From: Shewanella sp. OPT22
GTDB lineage: Bacteria > Pseudomonadota > Gammaproteobacteria > Enterobacterales > Shewanellaceae
Reading direction: 5' to 3'
Assembly (NCBI RefSeq): GCF_004168585.1
Contig: NZ_PGVH01000001.1
Location: 62,001-126,000, forward strand
DNA: 64,000 bases
The notes under the pieces: model-generated
What the model saw: only the letters and a program-made list of their open reading frames with translations
Told to the model about the DNA's origin: nothing
Databases searched by the model: none
In this document: positions 1-7,398 of the stretch, one piece after another
Numbering within the stretch: the first letter of the stretch is position 1
How the letters are laid out: every line of letters starts with the position of its first letter
Made by a program: the position numbers and the translations under genes

Positions 1-1
1 C

Positions 2-475
2 TTTTTTGAACCTCTTGATTTAGCGGAGTGTTACGCTAATTTTGAAAAAGCACAACCTCGCAAGATCCCTAGTAGAATTAGAATGGTTGATGCTAAAGAA
101 CATAAAACAGAAAAAGACAGGAAACTTGTTCTTGATTACATCAGTAAAGCAACACTAAACGACTTTAATGAACACTTAAAAGTAGAGAGAGAAAAGAGAA
201 CAGTCAATCGAGGCAAGGCCAGGTCGTTATGGGCTGATTCAGAATCAGAGAAGATTATTCCGGAACTTCGGTCAGATAAACCAGGAGGTAAAACTGATGA
301 TCTATTAGATCCATTAGAAGAAGTCTTTCAACCGATCCCTTTCGATGCGACCGACTTTTCTCCTAAAGCCAATCGCAAGACCCCACCTGAGACGATCAAG
401 AGACATATACAACTCAGAGAGAGCTACCAGCAAAAGGTGGAAGCTGAAGTAATTAAAGAGAAAAGTGAAAGTTAG
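2..475 (+). CDS. Orphan protein, C-terminal part (cut by left window edge)
   Basis: The frame is open from the first bases of the window: 27 sense codons precede the first ATG at 83, so this is most likely the 3' part of a longer gene rather than a 130-residue protein starting at 83. The visible part is highly charged and hydrophilic (many Lys, Glu, Arg), with no membrane segment, and includes the stretch DDLLDPLEEVFQPIPFDATDF. I recognise no family. It converges on trmH, with 4 bases between the stop codons and no terminator hairpin seen. It could be an orphan effector-like protein such as others in this window, or the tail of a mobile-element protein; the sequence does not decide. Confidence 0.55.
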   Translation, partial: FFEPLDLAECYANFEKAQPRKIPSRIRMVDAKEHKTEKDRKLVLDYISKATLNDFNEHLKVEREKRTVNRGKARSLWADSESEKIIPELRSDKPGGKTDDLLDPLEEVFQPIPFDATDFSPKANRKTPPETIKRHIQLRESYQQKVEAEVIKEKSES

Positions 476-479
476 AAAT

Positions 480-1187
480 CTAAAAGGATTGAAACTCTTC
501 AAGATCGGGCGTGGTTCTTAATCTATGCCACCAGTCGTCTGAAGCGACAATTTGTCCGTCATCGCCAATAAAAGGGTATTCAACCCCTTTTTTCCGACAG
601 GCTTTAGCATATTGTGGGTGACCTTGTTCAAACAGTAATTTCTGGCAATAATCACTAGGCAACTTACAGGTTCCATACATTCCAGCTTCTTTGCGCTGAC
701 GTTGAGCTTCAAACAATACCAAAGCGGTTGCAACTGAAACATTCAATGACTGAACCATACCTACCATTGGAATGATAACTTCTTGATCCGCTGCATCAAT
801 CATGGCTTGACTGACTCCGGTTCTTTCATTGCCCATTACTAGTGCCGTGGGTTTAGTGTAATCAATCTCACGGAAGTCTTTAGCATTCGGACTGAAGTTG
901 GTCACCAAAATTTGCATCCCCTCTGCTTTCAGTGCGGTGATGGCTTCATCTGAGGTGTAATGCTTTTTAACTTGAACCCATTGCTGACTTCCAGATGCAG
1001 TATTGCCAGAAACACGCATATCGGCATCAGGCCAAATGGCATGAATTTGGTTAATTCCTACTGCATCAGCAGTGCGAACGACCGCTGAAATATTATTTGG
1101 CTTATGAACTGTATCCAGGCACACCGTTAAGTCCGGTTGGCGATTATTGAGCAGTTCAGTGATGCGAGCAAAGCGTTCTGGAGTCAT
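480..1187 (-). CDS. trmH: tRNA (guanosine(18)-2'-O)-methyltransferase
   Basis: SpoU/TrmH-family SPOUT methyltransferase that 2'-O-methylates G18 in the tRNA D-loop using S-adenosylmethionine. The 235-residue protein aligns along its length with E. coli TrmH by eye: N-terminal RQPDLTVCLDTVHKPNN, then RTADAVG, and the C-terminal knot motifs ALVMGNERTGVS and MVGMVQSLNVSVATAL. The frame is open up to 1244, but those extra residues (MNKGALCAFF...) overlap the ridA terminator hairpin and do not align with TrmH, so ATG at 1187 (MTPERFARI) is chosen, although no good Shine-Dalgarno is visible. It lies downstream of spoT and ridA on the same strand, as in relatives. Confidence 0.95.
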   Translation of the reverse strand: MTPERFARITELLNNRQPDLTVCLDTVHKPNNISAVVRTADAVGINQIHAIWPDADMRVSGNTASGSQQWVQVKKHYTSDEAITALKAEGMQILVTNFSPNAKDFREIDYTKPTALVMGNERTGVSQAMIDAADQEVIIPMVGMVQSLNVSVATALVLFEAQRQRKEAGMYGTCKLPSDYCQKLLFEQGHPQYAKACRKKGVEYPFIGDDGQIVASDDWWHRLRTTPDLEEFQSF

Positions 1188-1212
1188 GGTGATTAACAGT
1201 AATTGTGTGACA

Positions 1213-1237
1213 ATAAAAAAGGCGCATAATGCGCCTT
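1213..1237 (-). terminator. Rho-independent terminator after ridA
   Basis: On the minus strand, AAAGGCGCAT and ATGCGCCTTT form a 10-bp stem around a single base and run into a T tract (TTTTTTA). It sits 17 bases beyond the ridA stop and upstream of the chosen trmH start, so trmH probably has some transcription of its own or depends on readthrough. Confidence 0.8.
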
Positions 1238-1253
1238 TGTTCAATGGCGCTAA

Positions 1254-1637
1254 TTATAGCGCCATAATGGCATCCATTTCTACTTGAGAGCCTTTTGGTA
1301 GCTCTTTTACACCAATGGCTGCACGTGCAGGGTATGGTTGCGTAAAGTAGCGGCTCATGATCTCGTTTACTGTAGCAAAATGAGATAAGTCAATTAAGAA
1401 GATATTGAGTTTAGCTATATCTGCCAAGCTTCCGCCAGCGGCCTCACAAACGGCTTTCATGTTTTCGAATACTTGAACCGTTTGCTCCGCAAAGTCATCA
1501 CTCACCATTTCCATGGTTTCAGGCACTAGTGGGATTTGGCCTGATAGATATACCGTATCACCTACTTTTACAGCTTGAGAATAGGTACCAATCGCTGCTG
1601 GTGCTTTTTCAGTCGCAATAATGTGTTTTTCTGCCAT
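1254..1637 (-). CDS. ridA: 2-iminobutanoate/2-iminopropanoate deaminase (RidA/YjgF family)
   Basis: RidA-family enzyme that hydrolyses reactive enamine/imine intermediates released by PLP-dependent enzymes such as threonine dehydratase. The 127 residues equal the usual family length. Family features seen: N-terminal [19 protein letters not shown], the central [15 protein letters not shown], and the C-terminal [18 protein letters not shown] containing the conserved substrate-binding Arg and the Glu near the end. It lies 37 bases after spoT on the same strand and is followed by a strong terminator, so spoT-ridA looks like one transcriptional unit. Family members form cytosolic trimers. Confidence 0.93.
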   Translation of the reverse strand: MAEKHIIATEKAPAAIGTYSQAVKVGDTVYLSGQIPLVPETMEMVSDDFAEQTVQVFENMKAVCEAAGGSLADIAKLNIFLIDLSHFATVNEIMSRYFTQPYPARAAIGVKELPKGSQVEMDAIMAL

Positions 1638-1674
1638 GATGTCGTCTCGTCTTGTTATTGTTCGCCTTATTCGG

Positions 1675-3792
1675 CTATTTATTTCTAGAGGTACGCAGTA
1701 CTTCCGGCAAAACCCTAATTCGGCGCATCACATTCGCAAGGTGAATACGATCGGTTACCGAAATTCTAAGGTTGATCAAGTAGACTCTGCCGTCACGTTC
1801 CTCAGTACTTAGATTATGAATATTCGATTTTTCTACAGATACAATGTTAGTGATCTTCGCCAATGCACCTTGATGGTTCACAATTTCAATTCGTAGATTT
1901 GCTTGGAACTCTGCACCTTCGGCGTTATCCCATTGCACAGGAATATATTTATCTGGCTCTGAATCGTAACCACGAATATTTTTGCAGTTTTCCATGTGCA
2001 CAACTAAGCCTTTCCCTGGGCTGACATGTGCGATCACGATATCACCAGGAATCGGACGGCAGCAGTTAGCAAAAGTAACCAACATGCCCTCTGCACCACG
2101 GATCGGCATTAAGTGTGAATCGTGGTTATCATCGGTTTCAGCTGGGGCCTGATCGCCCAGTAATCGCTGTGCAATCACAATGCTCATGGCATTACCTAAA
2201 CCAATATCAGCTAACAACGAATCCAATGAATCATGTTTAGTGTCTTCTAACACTTTATCAATTTGTGCTTGTGCAATGCTCTCTAAATGGTGAGTTTCAC
2301 CGAGCGCATGATTGAGTAAGCGTCTGCCAAGTGCTATTGCGTCGCGGCCTTTAACGGTCTTGAGTACTTGACGAATTTTAGAACGGGCTTTGCCTGTCAC
2401 CACAAAATTAAGCCAAGCAGCATTTGGTCGCGCACCATTAGCAGTAATGATCTCCACCGTCTGTCCTGACTCAAGCGGTAAACTGAGTGGATAAGCTTGG
2501 CGGTTTACTTTGGCACCAACACAGGTATTACCGATATCGGTGTGCACTTCATAAGCAAAGTCAACCGCTGTTGCACCAACGGGAAGTTCTAGGATGCGGC
2601 CATCTGGCGTGAATACGTAAATTTCGTCTGGGAACAGATCGGTTTTTACATTTTCAACAAATTCAAATGAGGAGCTGGCACTCTGTTGCAACTCTAATAA
2701 GCTTTGCATCCATTTACGGGCACGTACTTGGCTGGTTGTGCCTGTCGTCGCATCTTTTTCATCGGCTTTATACGCCCAGTGTGCTGCAACCCCTTTGTCT
2801 GCCATTTGATCCATATCTTCGGTACGGATTTGAATTTCAACGGGCACACCGTGAGGCCCGAGCAATGAGGTATGCAAAGATTGATAACCATTGGCTTTTG
2901 GCATTGCAATATAATCTTTGAAACGACCAGGGCGTGGTTTGTAAAGCCCATGCATTGCACCTAATACACGGTAACAACAATCGATGGTTTTTACGGTAAT
3001 ACGGAAGGCATAGATGTCCATGACTTCTTGAAACTGCAGTTCTTTGTTGACCATCTTGTTGTAGATGGAAAATAAATTCTTTTCACGGCCTTTTACACCG
3101 CCTGGCAGCTGCGTATCTTCGAGTCGAGTATTAATCGCAGCTTCAATGCTTTGAATGATCTCTTTACGGTTGCCTCGTGCAGATTTTACGACCATTTTTA
3201 ATACGCGATAGCGCATTGGGTAGTAGGCTTGGAACCCCAAATCTTCTAATTCAGTTTTAATGTTGTGGATGCCCAAACGATTCGCAATTGGCGCATAAAT
3301 ATCGAGGGTTTCACGGGCAATACGGCGTCGTTTATCAGGTCTTAATGAACCTAAAGTGCGCATGTTGTGAGTGCGGTCAGCGAGCTTAATAAGGATGACT
3401 CGAATGTCTTGAGTCATGGCTAGCATCATTTTACGAAAGTTTTCAGCCTGGGCTTCTTTCTTGTCTCTGAACTTCAGTTTGTCGAGTTTAGATACGCCTT
3501 CGACTAATTCTGCAACATCATTACCGAATAACTCACTGAGTTCTTCTTTGGTTATTGGAGTATCTTCAATGGTGTCGTGGAGGAGGGCTGCCATGAGCGA
3601 TTCATGGTCAAGGCGCATTTCGGCAAGAATAGTGGCAACAGCAACAGGGTGAGTAATATAGGGTTCGCCGCTGGATCGCATTTGGCCTTCATGGGCGTCT
3701 TTGGCGACGACAAAAGCCTGTTTGAGTAGGGCGACCTGCTCCTCGGTAAGATAACTGGAAGCGACTTCTTTTAGACCTTCAAACAGATACAA
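1675..3792 (-). CDS. spoT: Bifunctional (p)ppGpp hydrolase/synthetase SpoT
   Basis: Controls the stringent-response alarmone (p)ppGpp. The 705-residue protein is near-collinear with E. coli SpoT (702). Domains: N-terminal HD hydrolase ([14 protein letters not shown], then [10 protein letters not shown] with the HD pair) at about 45-200, RelA/SpoT synthetase region ([20 protein letters not shown]) at about 235-350, TGS ([16 protein letters not shown]) at about 390-450, a conserved Cys-containing region ([11 protein letters not shown]), and a C-terminal ACT domain ending VLRTSRNK. The start is TTG (MYLFEGL, as in E. coli), nine bases after AGGAG. A MITE-like element fills the gap from rpoZ, so spoT is probably separated from the usual rpoZ-spoT transcript. 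Confidence 0.97.
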   Translation of the reverse strand: MYLFEGLKEVASSYLTEEQVALLKQAFVVAKDAHEGQMRSSGEPYITHPVAVATILAEMRLDHESLMAALLHDTIEDTPITKEELSELFGNDVAELVEGVSKLDKLKFRDKKEAQAENFRKMMLAMTQDIRVILIKLADRTHNMRTLGSLRPDKRRRIARETLDIYAPIANRLGIHNIKTELEDLGFQAYYPMRYRVLKMVVKSARGNRKEIIQSIEAAINTRLEDTQLPGGVKGREKNLFSIYNKMVNKELQFQEVMDIYAFRITVKTIDCCYRVLGAMHGLYKPRPGRFKDYIAMPKANGYQSLHTSLLGPHGVPVEIQIRTEDMDQMADKGVAAHWAYKADEKDATTGTTSQVRARKWMQSLLELQQSASSSFEFVENVKTDLFPDEIYVFTPDGRILELPVGATAVDFAYEVHTDIGNTCVGAKVNRQAYPLSLPLESGQTVEIITANGARPNAAWLNFVVTGKARSKIRQVLKTVKGRDAIALGRRLLNHALGETHHLESIAQAQIDKVLEDTKHDSLDSLLADIGLGNAMSIVIAQRLLGDQAPAETDDNHDSHLMPIRGAEGMLVTFANCCRPIPGDIVIAHVSPGKGLVVHMENCKNIRGYDSEPDKYIPVQWDNAEGAEFQANLRIEIVNHQGALAKITNIVSVEKSNIHNLSTEERDGRVYLINLRISVTDRIHLANVMRRIRVLPEVLRTSRNK

Positions 3793-3819
3793 GTATCAGT
3801 ACTCCTATAAACTTTCCCT

Positions 3820-4085
3820 ATACCAATTATTATTAGAATGTGAACAATTCAGAGCTATGCAAGCGGTTCAAGAACAACCGAAATTGATGAAGATATAGTG
3901 GTTCTACATCAAGACAATTTTGGGCAGTTATTGAGCTGCTTGCAAGCTCCCAAAGGGCGAGGCTAAAAGCCATCATAGCTGTGTCATGCACTCTTGAATT
4001 ATGCCCGATAGTACTGCGAGCTCATTCCTTGCTCTGAAGGCTTTTATCTCTCGCTGAATGATTACTATCTAATAATAATTGGTAT
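3820..4085. repeat. MITE-like element with 18-bp terminal inverted repeats
   Basis: The 352-base gap between spoT and rpoZ is mostly this 266-bp element. Its ends, ATACCAATTATTATTAGA at 3820-3837 and TCTAATAATAATTGGTAT at 4068-4085, are perfect 18-bp inverted repeats. It has no open frame of useful length. No clear target duplication is visible beyond the AT-rich flanks. It looks like a non-autonomous transposable element; a second complete copy was not found in this window, so its repetitive nature is inferred from its structure. Confidence 0.7.
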
Positions 4086-4092
4086 TAAACTA

Positions 4093-4114
4093 GAGACCAG
4101 CCTAGGCCAGTCTC
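4093..4114 (-). terminator. Likely terminator after rpoZ
   Basis: GAGACTGGCC and GGCTGGTCTC flank a TA and can fold into a stem of 8 or more pairs (two G-U pairs) on the minus strand, followed by TAGTTTAAT. It lies 31 bases beyond the rpoZ stop, between rpoZ and the MITE-like element. The T tract is poor, so termination strength is uncertain. Confidence 0.5.
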
Positions 4115-4144
4115 TATACATTATATCTGCATTAAAAGCAGTGA

Positions 4145-4426
4145 TTAAAGTGCTGTACGCCCTTCAGCGATAGCAGCAACTGCAGCAATTTCAGCTGCTT
4201 CACGCTCACGTACTGATTGACGCTCTGCAGCATCAAGGGTACCAGCGTTAACTAAACCAAGTTCGATTTCGCGAAGTGCGATAACCGTTGGCTTATCGTT
4301 TTCTTCTTCGACCATTGGGTCTTTGCCCTGTACTGCAATTTGGCGAGCACGACGGGCCGCAACCAAGATCATGTCAAAACGGTTGCCGATTTGTTCAACG
4401 GCATCTTCTACAGTTACACGAGCCAT
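4145..4426 (-). CDS. rpoZ: DNA-directed RNA polymerase omega subunit
   Basis: Small core subunit that binds beta-prime, helps RNA polymerase assembly and contributes to a ppGpp site. The 93-residue product begins [19 protein letters not shown] and contains [10 protein letters not shown]-type and [17 protein letters not shown] segments that match E. coli omega closely. The frame stays open 15 bases further to 4441, but MARV is the universal start. It follows gmk at 64 bases on the same strand, the usual gmk-rpoZ pairing; the normally adjacent spoT is displaced by the MITE-like element. Confidence 0.97.
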   Translation of the reverse strand: MARVTVEDAVEQIGNRFDMILVAARRARQIAVQGKDPMVEEENDKPTVIALREIELGLVNAGTLDAAERQSVREREAAEIAAVAAIAEGRTAL

Positions 4427-4490
4427 GTAATAGAACTCCAATTATCGATTTAAATAGTTAAAAATGACGCAAAATTGTACACGAAGACAA

Positions 4491-5114
4491 TTATTCTGCC
4501 AAGAGACTCTTTAGCATATCATTATGTGTATGGGTCTGACTAGTTTGAGTCAACCGCTGTGAGCGAATGATCGCAGTTAAGTCACCCAGTGCTGTAGCAA
4601 AATTGTCATTCACAATGATGTACTCATACTCATTGTAGTGTGACATTTCGGAAACCGCTTGTGCCATACGGCCTGCAATCACTTCTTCACTGTCCTGACC
4701 TCGGCCGGTTAATCGGCGTTCCAATTCTACTTTTGATGGTGGTAGGATAAATACCCCAACGGCTTGTGGCATGATCTTCTTCACCTGCTGAGCACCTTGC
4801 CAGTCGATATCGAGAAATACATCGATACCTTGAGCTAAGGTCTCTTCAATCACGACCTTAGATGTGCCGTAGTAGTTGCCAAACACTTCTGCCCATTCAA
4901 CAAAGTTATCTTGCGTGATCAGTGTCTTAAATTCTTCTTGGCTAACAAAATGATAATGTTTACCGTTTTCCTCACCTGGGCGTGGCGCACGGGTGGTGTG
5001 AGAAACTGAAAGTTGCATGTCACTTGGCTGGTCTTGTAGTAATGCAGAGATCAACGATGACTTTCCTGCTCCGCTTGGAGCCGAAATAATATAAAGAGTT
5101 CCTTGGGCGCTCAT
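4491..5114 (-). CDS. gmk: Guanylate kinase
   Basis: Phosphorylates GMP to GDP with ATP in cytosolic guanine nucleotide metabolism. The 207-residue protein has the P-loop [11 protein letters not shown] at about 11-21, the GMP-binding segment [21 protein letters not shown] at about 37-57, and a lid/arginine region ([19 protein letters not shown]) around 130-150. Length equals that of E. coli Gmk. It is the first gene of the minus-strand gmk-rpoZ group and is divergent from the membrane-protein operon at 5.3 kb; the shared 130-186 base gap is AT-rich and holds two TATAAT-like hexamers on the minus strand without good -35 partners. Confidence 0.97.
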   Translation of the reverse strand: MSAQGTLYIISAPSGAGKSSLISALLQDQPSDMQLSVSHTTRAPRPGEENGKHYHFVSQEEFKTLITQDNFVEWAEVFGNYYGTSKVVIEETLAQGIDVFLDIDWQGAQQVKKIMPQAVGVFILPPSKVELERRLTGRGQDSEEVIAGRMAQAVSEMSHYNEYEYIIVNDNFATALGDLTAIIRSQRLTQTSQTHTHNDMLKSLLAE

Positions 5115-5300
5115 AGGATCAGTATCCGGTGTTTTATGTTTGGGAGATGAAATCGAACTGTTAATTTAATTGATGATACGATTTCTAAATTATAACGAGT
5201 ATTATACTCTGTATATTAGCTAGAGTGCCACAAAGGGTTTGATTAAGTGTTGCTACATTCACTGATTTGTTTGAAAGGTCGAGATACAGGTTCCAGAACC

Positions 5301-6290
5301 ATGGCGATAACAGTATGCAGTTATCTGTTCATGTTGTTATGGATTGGATTATTTGGCAGTAATGTCAGTGTCTTAATGGCTGCACTTATTGGTGCACCAA
5401 TTTTATTTTTAACGAGTCAGCGTCGTTGTCGTGATGCGAACAAACCACAATGGATGGGATTACTAACCCAAGTACCATGGTGGTTAACCGCTCTACTTAC
5501 CAGTTTTTCAGGTTCGGTGAGCTGGTGGCTAGCAACCATGTTACTGGGTGTGATTGGCAGCATGTTACTTGCCGTTTTTCCAAGTCGTAGTGTGGGACGT
5601 TTTGAATTGGGCTATCAAGGTCCAGCGATTCAACACTTGCCAAAAGCCAGTGCAACTCGACGCGTTGAGCCATCTTTAAACAGTGAAGCGGAGCATGTTG
5701 AGGCGGAAAGCTTTTCGGCGATCGAAGATCACTCAAGCATTAGCTCACAAATTCAAGAAGTCATCGAAGAAGCCCCTTTGAATCAAAAGCAGTGGTTAAT
5801 GGCAGGTGTTGGTGTACTTGGATTAGCAGTGATTGGAATTTTGATGAGCAGTCTTGTGTCGACAGATGGCAATGCAGATGAAGAGCAGACTGCCATGCAA
5901 CCAGAGATTACCGAGCATACTCAACCGAGAGAAACGGTATCACTCAGAGACGGTTTTGAGCTTTCATTGCAAGGTGATAAGTTGTTTATGAGTTGGCTAG
6001 GCTCTGATGGCGGCGTAGAAACCTTATGGCAACTTGATAATGCTCAAGGTGACAGGAGTTGTCGTCATTTACGCTTTAATAACGGGACGACCTACCGCCC
6101 GATGACGGTTGAGCGTTTGGCTGACAGAAATAACAGCTCTCAAGCTGATTTTTCACCGCTGGATACGAAAGCGATTATTAAAGACGTGGCTCGTCGAGGC
6201 AAAGTGAGCTTATGTGGCTATACGTTCAGTTTAAAAGGCTCCCAATCTGATTTATCCAAAAATGCGATCTTTAGAGCTTACATAGAATGA
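5301..6290 (+). CDS. Conserved hypothetical membrane protein
   Basis: I do not recognise a named family. From ATG 5301 (MAITVC) the protein has two or three N-terminal hydrophobic segments (about 1-30 and 60-90), a cytoplasmic-looking acidic linker rich in Glu and Ser, a further membrane segment (LMAGVGVLGLAVIGILM, about 167-187), and a polar C-terminal domain of roughly 130 residues containing two cysteines (GDRSCRH, VSLCGYTF) that could form a disulfide if periplasmic. The frame is open to a TTG at 5247; neither start has a convincing Shine-Dalgarno. Its stop overlaps the next gene's start (ATGA), so the two are translationally coupled. Confidence 0.65.
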   Translation: MAITVCSYLFMLLWIGLFGSNVSVLMAALIGAPILFLTSQRRCRDANKPQWMGLLTQVPWWLTALLTSFSGSVSWWLATMLLGVIGSMLLAVFPSRSVGRFELGYQGPAIQHLPKASATRRVEPSLNSEAEHVEAESFSAIEDHSSISSQIQEVIEEAPLNQKQWLMAGVGVLGLAVIGILMSSLVSTDGNADEEQTAMQPEITEHTQPRETVSLRDGFELSLQGDKLFMSWLGSDGGVETLWQLDNAQGDRSCRHLRFNNGTTYRPMTVERLADRNNSSQADFSPLDTKAIIKDVARRGKVSLCGYTFSLKGSQSDLSKNAIFRAYIE

Positions 6291-7378
6291 CCCAAATCAT
6301 TCGTAATCAGATACTGCCTCACTATCTTGATGAGGCCGTGATTAAAACAGCGAAAGTCTCAGCGATTGGCAACGGTCATATAAATCAAACCTGGCTTGTA
6401 GAGACTGCAGAAAAGCAGTTTGTACTGCAAAAAATTAATACGCACGTGTTTCCTAGCCCTTCGGCGTTGATGAATAATTTTCGGTTGTTGCATCAAACGT
6501 TATCTCGATGCGCAGAGGTTGGCGAATATCGATTTCAGAGTATTGGTTATTTTAATACCTTGTCTGGTCATGAAAAGGTAAATGATAAAGATTTAGGCGT
6601 GTGGCGAGCCATTAATTTTATTAAAAATAGCTACAGCGTTGATGTGGTATCAACAGTTGAGCAAGCTTACAAAGCCGCTCGAGCTTTTGGTCATTTTACA
6701 TTGAACGCTTCTTCGATTGAACCAAACAAACTCCAAGAAGTGATCCCCGATTTTCACAACCTTAGACAACGATTTGCTCAATTAAAAAAGGCTATCGATA
6801 AAGATGAATTTCGTCGGATCAGTGATATACAGCCATTTGTCAATCAAGTATTAGCACAGCAATGGCTCACCAACAAAGTGAATAAAATCGAAGCAGTGCT
6901 TCCGATTCGAGTCTGCCATAACGATACCAAAATCAACAATCTCTTGTTTGATAATAAAGACCATCAGGTAAAAGCCGTCATTGATTTAGATACGACAATG
7001 GCAGGCTATTTGATGTACGACTTTGGCGATATGGTGCGCACTTTTTGCTCTCCGGAAGAGGAAGATAGCACCAATTATCAACAGATCGTTGCGAGGGTTG
7101 ATGTATTTGAAGCGATTGTCGAGGGTTATCTATTTGAATGGAATAACATTATTACGGTAGAAGAGCGAAAAAGCTTATGGCTAGGGGCATTATCAATGCC
7201 GCTAATGTTAGCGGTGCGTTTCTTGACTGATTTTTTAAATGGTGATGTGTATTTTAACGTGGCACATAAAGAGCATAATATTGAACGTGCTTTAAACCAG
7301 TTTACGTTATTTGAGAGCTTAGTGAACCAAGCCGAACATTTAGAGGCGATTGCACTAGGAAGCAGTGATAAGGGCTGA
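6287..7378 (+). CDS. Phosphotransferase, N-acetylhexosamine kinase (NahK)-like
   Basis: Aminoglycoside phosphotransferase/choline-kinase fold. The 363-residue protein has a Brenner-type catalytic loop CHNDTKINNLLFD (about 208-220), followed by the metal-binding VIDLDTTMAGYLMYDFGDMVR (about 231-251), the form I associate with N-acetylhexosamine 1-kinases and related sugar kinases. The N-terminal lobe includes GNGHINQTWLVE. It probably phosphorylates a small hydroxylated metabolite, possibly an amino sugar; the substrate cannot be told from sequence. It starts inside the previous gene's stop codon (ATGA overlap), forming a two-gene operon with that membrane protein, and ends in a hairpin. Confidence 0.8.
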   Translation: MTQIIRNQILPHYLDEAVIKTAKVSAIGNGHINQTWLVETAEKQFVLQKINTHVFPSPSALMNNFRLLHQTLSRCAEVGEYRFQSIGYFNTLSGHEKVNDKDLGVWRAINFIKNSYSVDVVSTVEQAYKAARAFGHFTLNASSIEPNKLQEVIPDFHNLRQRFAQLKKAIDKDEFRRISDIQPFVNQVLAQQWLTNKVNKIEAVLPIRVCHNDTKINNLLFDNKDHQVKAVIDLDTTMAGYLMYDFGDMVRTFCSPEEEDSTNYQQIVARVDVFEAIVEGYLFEWNNIITVEERKSLWLGALSMPLMLAVRFLTDFLNGDVYFNVAHKEHNIERALNQFTLFESLVNQAEHLEAIALGSSDKG

Positions 7379-7391
7379 CCTTATCACTGCT
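7361..7391. terminator. Hairpin between convergent genes (possible bidirectional terminator)
   Basis: A perfect 13-bp stem, AGCAGTGATAAGG and CCTTATCACTGCT, with a 5-base loop, overlaps the end of the sugar kinase gene (stop at 7376-7378) and lies just beyond the convergent lipoprotein gene stop at 7399. There is no long T tract on either strand, so termination is inferred from position and stem strength. Confidence 0.6.
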
Positions 7392-7398
7392 TGAAGAA

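Noticed and set aside
2-475. Transposase or integrase tail
   Set aside because: Charged composition near a window edge is suggestive, but no DDE or integrase motif is visible.
5115-5300. Sigma-70 promoter for gmk from TATAAT hexamers
   Set aside because: Two TATAAT hexamers occur on the minus strand, but neither has a recognisable -35 at 16-18 bases.
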